Shown piece by piece: positions 1-5,100 of a DNA stretch of 5,100 nucleotides. Where the stretch lies: NCBI GenBank assembly GCA_030602675.1, contig JAUVZH010000249.1, positions 1-5,100 on the forward strand. The letters run 5' to 3'. The first letter of the stretch is position 1. Each line of letters opens with the position of its first letter. This stretch comes from Candidatus Heimdallarchaeota archaeon (lineage in GTDB: Archaea; Asgardarchaeota; Heimdallarchaeia; JABLTI01). A program made the position numbers and the translations under genes. The notes under the pieces were generated by a model. It was not told where the DNA came from and searched no databases. It saw nothing but the letters and a program-made list of their open reading frames with translations.

Positions 1-1476
1 AGAAAGTATACATTACATTACTACTTCAACAATCTTAGTCCTATAAGGGATGTAAAACGATATAAAATCTATGATGTAGCAACTAACCGTATTGTTGGTT
101 CGCTAGATGATGAATTTGTACAAATTTCTGGAAAGGTTGGCACTGTTTTTATTGTTAAAGGTGTTCCTTGGAAGATTCTTGCTGTTCAAGAAGATAGAGT
201 AGAAGTTGCACCAGTTCATAACCCAATAGGAGCTATTCCTGCATGGGCTGGTGAGCTTATTCCTGTTCCACTTTCTGTCGCTCAAGAGGTTGGAATGATT
301 AGAGAGAAGATTTGGAAGAAATTTATTGAAGAAGATGATATCAAGAAAGCAAAACAAGTTCTTAGAAAATACCCTATTGATAATGATTCAAAGCAAGAGA
401 TCATAAATTATCTAAATGACCATTTCTCTAAGGATAATCCTATGCCCACCAATAATCGCATTGTCATCGAAACCATTGGAGGAGATTTAGGAATCATTCA
501 TTGCGATTTCGGTAATAAAGTGAATCAAACCTTAGGTCAGTTGATTAGTTCTTTACTGATGGCTAAATTTGCTTGTTCTGTTGGTATTCGATCTGATGCT
601 TATCGTATCGTTCTTAATTATCCTTACTTCATAAGGCCAGAGCATATTGAGAGTGCTATTAGGGGATTAAAAGGAGAATTTGTTGAAGAACTTCTTAGAA
701 GAACCTTACCCCAAACTACTATGTACGAATGGAGATTTATCCATATAGCTAAGCGTTTTGGTGTCATTAAGGGTACTTGGGAGTATGGAAACTTACATCC
801 AAGAAGAATTGCTCGAGCTTATGATGGTACTCTTGTTGCAGAAGCAACATTAAGTGAGCTTATTCATGATAAGTTAGATATTAAACGAACAATAGAGGTT
901 TTGAATAGAATTCATAGTCAGGAAATTGAAATCGTATCCATTGTTAAGAGATCTGTTAAAGAAATCTCTCCTTTAGCAGAATCTGCTGTTAATCACCTAA
1001 GGTTCACTGGTTTCATTATTCCTCAAAAACCAGATCGTCAACTAGCTTTGAAAGTTCAAGAAAGGCTCGATAAAAAAGAGATTAAACTCATTTGTATGTG
1101 GTGTGCCAAGTATAATGTCATTAGTAAAGTTGGTAATGTTGATGAGAAACCTCAATGTCCTAAATGCGGTGCTCGTTATATTGCAGCTGTTTCCCCATAC
1201 AATGAGAAATTAATCAAAGTTTTGAAGAAACACCTTCGAAGAGAGAAGCTTGAGCCTGATGAAAATAAAATTTTGAAACATGGTTACAAAAGTGCTGATT
1301 TAGTTATTGCTTCTGGTAAAAAGGCAATAATAGCTTTAGCAGCTCGTGGTATTGGTCCTTCAAGTGCTAGTAGAGTTCTAATGAAAAGTTATTCTAAGGA
1401 TGATTACGAGTTCTATTCTGAGATTATCGATGCTGAAAAGGAATACTCAAGAACCCGACCTTTCTGGGGCGATTGA
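1..1476 (+). CDS. lhr: Lhr-family DEAD/DEAH helicase, C-terminal part (5' truncated)
   Basis: The frame is open from base 1 to the TGA at 1474-1476, so the first ATG at 295 is internal and the gene starts left of the window; 491 residues are visible. Lhr proteins are large superfamily 2 helicases that translocate on and unwind DNA or DNA/RNA hybrids; archaeal members are linked to repair or RNA handling. The helicase motor lies outside the window. What is seen is the post-motor region: a beta-rich segment with GAIPAW and GELIPVP (residues 77-90), a long helical domain, a four-cysteine zinc ribbon (C365, C368, C386, C389), and the ending YSRTRPFWGD (482-491), which closely resembles archaeal Lhr C-termini as I remember them. 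The zinc ribbon and ending favour an archaeal Lhr over bacterial Lhr-Core; the aLhr1/aLhr2 subtype is not decided. engB follows 42 bases later. Family assignment is confident; cellular role is inferred. Confidence 0.88.
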   Translation, partial: RKYTLHYYFNNLSPIRDVKRYKIYDVATNRIVGSLDDEFVQISGKVGTVFIVKGVPWKILAVQEDRVEVAPVHNPIGAIPAWAGELIPVPLSVAQEVGMIREKIWKKFIEEDDIKKAKQVLRKYPIDNDSKQEIINYLNDHFSKDNPMPTNNRIVIETIGGDLGIIHCDFGNKVNQTLGQLISSLLMAKFACSVGIRSDAYRIVLNYPYFIRPEHIESAIRGLKGEFVEELLRRTLPQTTMYEWRFIHIAKRFGVIKGTWEYGNLHPRRIARAYDGTLVAEATLSELIHDKLDIKRTIEVLNRIHSQEIEIVSIVKRSVKEISPLAESAVNHLRFTGFIIPQKPDRQLALKVQERLDKKEIKLICMWCAKYNVISKVGNVDEKPQCPKCGARYIAAVSPYNEKLIKVLKKHLRREKLEPDENKILKHGYKSADLVIASGKKAIIALAARGIGPSSASRVLMKSYSKDDYEFYSEIIDAEKEYSRTRPFWGD

Positions 1477-1518
1477 TGTAAGAAAAGACTAATTTACTGT
1501 TTCATCATAGGTTATTAC

Positions 1519-2136
1519 ATGGAAAACTTTGCTTGGTATATTGTTTTTGTTGGTAGACCTAATGCTGGTAAGAGTTCTCTAATTAGCAAACTAACCCATG
1601 CAAAACCAACGATAGGTAAGAAACCCGGATCTACTCGTAAAATAATCGAATATCAACTAGCAAAGAAGTTCAAAGTTGTTGATGTTCCTGGTTGGGGTAA
1701 AATCGTTAGTAGAAGCCGTGATTACGAAGATCGAATTAAAGATGAAATAGTTTCATTCTTTGAAGAAAATCGTTTTAGAATTCCTGTTTGTGTGCTTGTC
1801 ATTGATGCTAAAAGTTTAGTTGATGTTTCTGAACGGTTAACAAAAAAAGGTATAATACCAATTGATCAAGAACTATATAATTTCGTGAAAAGTATGAAAA
1901 TCACCCCTATTGTTGCTATTAATAAAATTGATAAGATTTCTGAATCTGAAGTGACAACAGCTATTGATTATTTCAAAGAACTAATCAATTTTGAAACACT
2001 AAGTGAGGAATGTCAAGAAGCGTTTGTTGCAGTAAGTGCAAAAAGAGATACTAATCTGAATAGCTTAAGAGATTTAATTCGTAAACATTTACGCAAGAAC
2101 GATGTTGAGGAATTTGAGAGATACGTTAAACTATAA
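1519..2136 (+). CDS. engB: EngB-type GTP-binding protein (ribosome assembly GTPase, archaeal form)
   Basis: This is a 205-residue TRAFAC GTPase, the normal size for EngB/YihA. All G motifs are visible: G1 GRPNAGKSS (12-20), G2 threonine in GSTRK (T39), G3 DVPGWG (55-60), G4 NKID (135-138) and G5 SAK (173-175). The KPGSTRKI segment and the DAKS...IPIDQELYNF stretch (96-122) match archaeal EngB rather than Era or Der, although G1 itself reads like Era/Der (EngB usually has GRSNVGKS). Bacterial EngB acts in large ribosomal subunit assembly; the archaeal role is assumed to be similar. There is no membrane segment, so it is cytosolic. The ATG at 1519 has an AGGT (1509-1512) six bases upstream and leaves the usual short N-terminus before the P-loop. 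It lies 42 bases after lhr on the same strand with no clear terminator between, so one transcript is likely. A terminator-like hairpin begins four bases past the stop. Confidence 0.9.
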   Translation: MENFAWYIVFVGRPNAGKSSLISKLTHAKPTIGKKPGSTRKIIEYQLAKKFKVVDVPGWGKIVSRSRDYEDRIKDEIVSFFEENRFRIPVCVLVIDAKSLVDVSERLTKKGIIPIDQELYNFVKSMKITPIVAINKIDKISESEVTTAIDYFKELINFETLSEECQEAFVAVSAKRDTNLNSLRDLIRKHLRKNDVEEFERYVKL

Positions 2137-2140
2137 TGTT

Positions 2141-2180
2141 AAAATATTTTGAACCTCTCCAAAATGTTTTTATTGGTTTT
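2141..2180 (+). terminator. Terminator-like hairpin and T-rich tail after engB
   Basis: The arms 2141-2151 (AAAATATTTTG) and 2160-2170 (CAAAATGTTTT) pair over 11 positions, with one U-G wobble at 2145/2166 and an 8-base loop (2152-2159). A T-rich stretch (2167-2180) overlaps the 3' arm and runs on past it. The stem starts four bases after the engB stop. It is almost entirely A-U, so the hairpin is weak. Archaeal polymerase mainly needs the T-rich stretch, so termination here is likely whether or not the stem matters. Confidence 0.55.
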
Positions 2181-2188
2181 AAGGTTAT

Positions 2189-2200
2189 CCGAAATAAAAT
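2189..2200 (+). promoter_or_regulatory. Candidate BRE/TATA element of the membrane protein gene
   Basis: The stretch CCGAAATAAAAT resembles an archaeal BRE (CGAAA) followed by an A/T-rich TATA-like box. Transcription would then begin near 2220-2225, about 30 bases before the ATG at 2255. The match is loose and the whole region is A/T-rich, so this is only a plausible placement. The 3' end of the element overlaps the first palindrome at 2199-2217. Confidence 0.3.
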
Positions 2201-2225
2201 TGGAAGATATTTCCAATAATATCTT
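2199..2225. promoter_or_regulatory. Two overlapping inverted repeats, candidate operator
   Basis: The first repeat pairs ATTGGAA (2199-2205) with TTCCAAT (2211-2217), 7 perfect base pairs around a 5-base centre. The second pairs AAGATATT (2204-2211) with AATATCTT (2218-2225), 8 perfect base pairs around a 6-base centre. They share 2204-2217, so both cannot fold at once. They sit just after the TATA candidate and before the start codon of the membrane protein gene, where archaeal repressors commonly bind. No regulator is identified, and A/T-rich DNA yields short palindromes by chance. Confidence 0.4.
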
Positions 2226-2254
2226 TAATTATTCACTCATAAAAGGTCTTAACG

Positions 2255-2716
2255 ATGTCCGCTCTTAATATTCAATGGAAACTCGGAAAACCATTTGGTA
2301 TTTTAGCAATTCTTACTGGTTTTGCTCTTATAACCCAAATACCTATGATTTATCATGCACGTGAAATTCTAGAGGTTGTTAGTAGTGAATATTTAGCTGC
2401 ATACATTACCATCATAATTGCTGCAGTATTCATAATCTCCAATGCTGAAGTCGTTCTTTATGAAGCGTTACTCATTCGTTTGAGATCATATGACATTAAA
2501 GATTACAGAGCACCATTTCTATCAGCTTCAATAATCAGTGTTGTTTACTATGTCTGCTATTTCTTGACATACTCAACACTTATTGGATTAGAATTATTTG
2601 GTTTGCAAAATCCTGTAGCACAGTATGCTTTTTGTCAAATGATCAGTCTATTATTGATAATGGTTATATCCTTCTGGTATAATAGACGTCAGAACAAAGC
2701 AACACGAGGAGCATAA
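2255..2716 (+). CDS. Four-helix integral membrane protein of unknown function
   Basis: I do not recognise the family. The 153-residue product has four likely membrane segments: about 13-33, 46-74 (long), 88-114 and 121-142. The loop at 75-86 (RLRSYDIKDYRA) and the tail (NRRQNKATRG) are basic, and the 34-45 loop is net acidic. The positive-inside rule therefore puts both termini in the cytoplasm. Segment 2 carries N63, E65 and E70 within or near the bilayer, which could line a polar path or contact a partner. There is no signal peptidase site, cysteine motif or soluble domain. The ATG at 2255 is preceded by AAAAGGT (2241-2247), an acceptable weak ribosome binding site. It has its own promoter-like region and appears monocistronic. 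It is a real gene by its uninterrupted frame and coherent topology, but its function cannot be given. Confidence 0.75.
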   Translation: MSALNIQWKLGKPFGILAILTGFALITQIPMIYHAREILEVVSSEYLAAYITIIIAAVFIISNAEVVLYEALLIRLRSYDIKDYRAPFLSASIISVVYYVCYFLTYSTLIGLELFGLQNPVAQYAFCQMISLLLIMVISFWYNRRQNKATRGA

Positions 2717-2728
2717 TTTCTTCTCATC

Positions 2729-2744
2729 TTTATTTTTTGTTCTT
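2729..2744 (+). terminator. T-rich terminator of the membrane protein gene
   Basis: After the TAA at 2714-2716 the + strand becomes T-rich, with six consecutive T at 2733-2738 and further T to 2744. This is the usual form of an archaeal terminator; no hairpin is seen. The same bases are A-rich on the minus strand and so offer no terminator for the convergent radical SAM gene, whose transcript may run into the 3' end of the membrane protein gene. Confidence 0.45.
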
Positions 2745-3876
2745 ATGATACTGGTTTCCAAAAGATACTCAATTCATCCGCCTTCTTTGTAGCTTTGCTC
2801 CATTCTTCGGGGTAAATTCTTCGATTTATTGAACGATATTTATCATGTTTACTTAGTACCAGATAGTCTGGATGATATTGGTCCATTAGATTAACCATTG
2901 CTTCTGGTATTTCTTTTGAACACCATTCAAGTATGTGGTAGGTGTCTTCCTCTACTCTTCCGGGCATTATTAGATGTCTTATTAATAATTCTCCTGATCC
3001 TTCATCATAAGCCATTTTCAGATTTCTAGTAATAATCTCTCTATACTGATTTATACCTGACATTTCTTTTGCAAACTGATTATCCCAGAATTTAAAGTCA
3101 GGTAACCAGAAATCCATTAATTCAAGAAGCAGTTTTGTTGCTTCTAATGATTGGTATGTATTTGAATTCCATAAGATGGTAATGTTTTCATTAAACTCTT
3201 TGAGAGCAGAAATTATAGTGTGTATATTGGGAGTTGGATCACCACCAACCAGATTGATGTTTTTAGCTCCTTCTTTTCTCAATCTTTCAGCTAATAAAGC
3301 AACTTTTTTCGGAGTTACTAAAATTCCACCTGTTATTTTCTCTCGAGATTCATTGCACCATTCTTGAGATATATCATGGTTTTGACAGAAGACACATGTA
3401 AATGTACAACCAGCAAAAAAGATGGTTCCACTTGGAACTAAAACTGATTCTTCTCCTGTATGTAGAAAAGCTGATGAAACAATTGACTCTTTACCAAGTC
3501 TACAATAACCGAGTTTTCCCTCAGCACGATTAACCTTGCACCTTCTTTCGCAAAAATGACAGTCTTTTAGAATTTCTTGAGCAATATGCTCCTTTAAGTC
3601 CAAAAATGAAAGTCCTGGAACTTCCATGTCTTTGAAAGAGATTTCTTCTTTGTCTATCTTTTTGATTGTTTCATTGAACTCCTTTGCAGCTTTATCATGT
3701 ACTTTCCATAGCTCTTCAATTGAATCGTCGAAGGAGAAATTAGCAGATATTTTTTTGGTTATCAAATATCTAGGGATGTTTGTACCATCAAGAATACCTC
3801 GGTAGCGCTTGTACCTTTTACGAACTTCTTCATTTTTCCAAATGTTTGCAGCATCAGGTCTGTAGAGAAACCACAT
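2743..3876 (-). CDS. Radical SAM protein, PflX-like (pyruvate formate-lyase activase related)
   Basis: This 377-residue protein carries the radical SAM cluster motif CxxxCxxC at C157, C161 and C164 within FAGCTFTCVFCQN. It binds a [4Fe-4S] cluster and cleaves S-adenosylmethionine. A GGDPTP motif (211-216) fits the SAM-binding GGE position, and later stretches (LPDFKFW 258-264, RHLIMPG 300-306, DQYHPDY 332-338) match PflX-like proteins (COG1313). Before the barrel lies a second cysteine cluster, C106, C109, C113 and C125 (CHFCERRCKVNRAEGKLGYC), typical of this group and possibly binding metal. The first 100 residues are mostly charged and helical. PflX-like proteins have no settled substrate, and no glycyl radical enzyme is nearby, so activase activity should not be assumed. 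The ATG at 3876 is supported by AGGGT (3883-3887) and an in-frame stop at 3886-3888. It converges on the membrane protein gene with 26 bases between stops. Confidence 0.85.
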   Translation of the reverse strand: MWFLYRPDAANIWKNEEVRKRYKRYRGILDGTNIPRYLITKKISANFSFDDSIEELWKVHDKAAKEFNETIKKIDKEEISFKDMEVPGLSFLDLKEHIAQEILKDCHFCERRCKVNRAEGKLGYCRLGKESIVSSAFLHTGEESVLVPSGTIFFAGCTFTCVFCQNHDISQEWCNESREKITGGILVTPKKVALLAERLRKEGAKNINLVGGDPTPNIHTIISALKEFNENITILWNSNTYQSLEATKLLLELMDFWLPDFKFWDNQFAKEMSGINQYREIITRNLKMAYDEGSGELLIRHLIMPGRVEEDTYHILEWCSKEIPEAMVNLMDQYHPDYLVLSKHDKYRSINRRIYPEEWSKATKKADELSIFWKPVS

Positions 3877-3905
3877 TTTTTTACCCTAATAGAATATTAC
3901 TCTAT

Positions 3906-3923
3906 CAATATTTTACTTTTCAG
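3906..3923 (-). promoter_or_regulatory. Candidate promoter of the radical SAM gene
   Basis: Read on the minus strand, this stretch gives a purine-rich CTGAAAAG (BRE-like) followed by TAAAATATTG (TATA-like). With the usual spacing of about 26 bases, transcription would start near 3882-3884, leaving a very short leader before the ATG at 3876. A second A/T-rich candidate, TTAAATAA at 3945-3952, would give a leader of about 45 bases that retains the AGGGT ribosome binding site. The sequence alone does not decide between them. Confidence 0.35.
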
Positions 3924-3966
3924 TATCTTCTTTTGCTGTTTGAGTTATTTAATGGAAAATAAATTG

Positions 3967-3990
3967 AAAAAGAATCGGTTCCCCGATTCT
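3967..3990 (-). terminator. GNRA-capped hairpin with T-run after the FAD oxidase gene
   Basis: On the minus strand AGAATCGG (3990-3983) pairs perfectly with CCGATTCT (3978-3971) across a GGAA loop, which is a GNRA tetraloop. The last T of the stem and the next four bases (3970-3967) make a run of five T, and more T-rich sequence follows. The stem begins eight bases past the TAG of the FAD-linked oxidase. In form this is an intrinsic terminator. It separates that gene's transcript from the radical SAM gene downstream. Confidence 0.65.
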
Positions 3991-3998
3991 ACTATTTT

Positions 3999-5100
3999 CT
4001 AAAGAACTAAATCTGCTAGCTCTTCTAGTTTACAATCTAAAAGAAATGGATTGAATTTCTTACCTAAAACTTCAGTTAATTCCACAAGTCGTTTGTGTTT
4101 CATAGTATTCTTTGAATATGGCCACTTATGCTCAGGTTTAGGTGTAACTCCTAATTCTTCGCATGCACTAACTAGATCAACTATAGCATCAAATACAATT
4201 TTTGGAGTTAATTCTTCGGGTCGTTTTTCACGTGAATGCATAATGATTCCTTTGATTTTCTTGTTATCCTCATAGTAAACTGAAGGTGCATGACCGAATT
4301 TTATGAATGGTTCAAATGTGTGTTTCTTTAGAGTATCATTGATTTTAGTAATTATTTCCTCATATCTTAGCAAGTTCTTGCCAAAGATTCCATACCCTTC
4401 AAACAATGCCATTTGAAATCCTTCTGGTGGATTTCTTTTTGCCATTTTGACCCTAATATCAGCCATTCTTTCGAATGCTTCGAGATCAATTGAAGTAAAG
4501 TCAGCATTTTCAATGTTTTCACAAATATCTTTTACTTTCTCATCGAATTCTGTTGGGTATTTCAAAATAAACATTGGCGGATTCGTTTCTCCAGAGATGT
4601 CGGGATGTCTTGCTTCTACGATTGTTTCTCCATAGGTTAATGGAATGTCTAATTCTATTAATTCGTAAACTATTTTTCCAAAATTATTTAGATTATTAGC
4701 ATGAATAACCGCATAGTTTTCCTTTCCTGCTTCTGGCAAAGATTTTATATCTACTTTAATCTTTGAGATAAACCCTAGTACCCCATGAGAACCGGCAATA
4801 TCAAGAAGCGTGAAGTCTTTTTCTTTTAGTTGTTTTTCTAATTTCTTATCTGAACAAGTGATTTTTGCTTTATTGACATCGTTATCAATTTTCTCCAAGA
4901 CAATTAAATTATTGGCATAATCAAAGAATTCTACTTCCTGTACATTATCAACCATTGTTCCAGCTAGCCAAGCATCATTTCCTCCACCATCAGTGCTTAG
5001 AATACCGCCTAAAGTTGCTATGTCTCTGCTTGATGGAGCTACGAAAAACTTCCAATTTGGTTTTACTTGTTGAATTTCATAATTAAGCTCATCTGGTGTT
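3999..5100 (-). CDS. FAD-linked oxidase/dehydrogenase, GlcD/VAO type (5' truncated at window edge)
   Basis: The frame stays open to the right edge, so the ATG at 4955 is internal; 366 residues are visible. The FAD-binding half ends with PSSRDIATLGGILSTDGGGN (residues 22-41) then WLAGTMVDNVQEV, matching the flavin-contacting TxGG...GG...G...DNV pattern of the vanillyl-alcohol oxidase fold (COG0277). LLDIAGSHGVLGFISKI (98-114) matches the GSEGTLGII motif that leads into the FAD-linked oxidase C-terminal domain. Family members oxidise hydroxyacids such as glycolate or D-lactate, or similar substrates; this one's substrate is not readable. The C-terminal domain is divergent: FGH (268-270) is kept but the usual GDGN after it is replaced by APSVYY, and the final NPGK-type ending is missing. 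It lies upstream of the radical SAM gene on the same strand but is separated from it by a terminator hairpin. No cysteine-rich Fe-S domain is fused at the visible C-terminus. Confidence 0.82.
   Translation of the reverse strand, partial: TPDELNYEIQQVKPNWKFFVAPSSRDIATLGGILSTDGGGNDAWLAGTMVDNVQEVEFFDYANNLIVLEKIDNDVNKAKITCSDKKLEKQLKEKDFTLLDIAGSHGVLGFISKIKVDIKSLPEAGKENYAVIHANNLNNFGKIVYELIELDIPLTYGETIVEARHPDISGETNPPMFILKYPTEFDEKVKDICENIENADFTSIDLEAFERMADIRVKMAKRNPPEGFQMALFEGYGIFGKNLLRYEEIITKINDTLKKHTFEPFIKFGHAPSVYYEDNKKIKGIIMHSREKRPEELTPKIVFDAIVDLVSACEELGVTPKPEHKWPYSKNTMKHKRLVELTEVLGKKFNPFLLDCKLEELADLVL

Noticed and set aside
295..297. ATG at 295 as the start of the helicase gene.
   Set aside because: The same frame is open back to base 1 and encodes recognisable Lhr sequence (GAIPAW, GELIPVP) before this point.
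103..357. 84-residue open frame on the minus strand.
   Set aside because: It lies wholly opposite the lhr coding sequence, has low-complexity Asn/Phe/Leu-rich content and no family resemblance; it is a shadow of the real gene.
1474..1518. lhr and engB are in the same reading frame, split only by one TGA with 14 open codons after it, so readthrough would fuse them.
   Set aside because: The Lhr sequence ends at its usual RTRPFW-type terminus and EngB has its own ATG and AGGT site. A shared frame has a one-in-three chance, and 14 stop-free codons are common.
3780..3962. 60-residue + strand open frame spanning the radical SAM start and upstream gap.
   Set aside because: It is mostly antisense to the radical SAM gene, has no ribosome binding site that I can see, and has no recognisable motif.
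4955..4955. ATG at 4955 (minus strand) as the start of the FAD oxidase.
   Set aside because: The frame continues upstream with a clear flavin-binding stretch (TLGG...DGGGN), so the start lies beyond the window edge.
1..5100. A defence island, mobile element, CRISPR array, tRNA or other novel multi-gene system.
   Set aside because: No transposase, integrase, direct-repeat array, tRNA-like fold or clustered accessory genes could be seen; most genes belong to known housekeeping or redox families.

Overview
This is an A+T-rich window that reads as archaeal chromosome. The evidence is a C-terminal portion of an archaeal-type Lhr helicase with a zinc ribbon, an EngB GTPase with the archaeal form of the family's motifs, weak AGGT-like ribosome binding sites and short A/T-rich promoter candidates. 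An uncultured mesophilic euryarchaeal or Asgard-type archaeon would fit, but the lineage cannot be fixed from these genes alone.

Layout. Positions 1-1476 (+) hold the C-terminal 491 residues of an Lhr-family helicase whose start lies left of the window. EngB (1519-2136, +) follows after 42 bases and is probably co-transcribed; it ends at a terminator-like hairpin. A 118-base intergenic region contains that hairpin plus two overlapping palindromes. These precede an unrecognised four-helix membrane protein (2255-2716, +). That gene converges, with only 26 bases between the stop codons, on a radical SAM protein of the PflX-like type (2743-3876, -). Upstream of the radical SAM gene lies a 122-base gap. 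It contains the radical SAM gene's promoter candidates and a GNRA-capped terminator hairpin belonging to the next gene. That gene (3999-5100, -) is an FAD-linked oxidase of the GlcD/VAO type, and its N-terminus is cut off by the right edge.

How the genes relate. Lhr (nucleic-acid remodelling) and EngB (ribosome assembly GTPase) are both information-processing genes and plausibly share a transcript. The radical SAM protein and the flavin oxidase are both redox enzymes on the same strand, but a strong hairpin separates them, so they look like independent units. Nothing here amounts to a defence system, mobile element, CRISPR array or RNA gene. No stretch longer than 300 bases lacks a gene. The points most worth a second look are the terminator-like hairpins (unusual for archaea), the mutually exclusive palindromes before the membrane protein gene, and the degenerate C-terminal motifs of the flavin oxidase.
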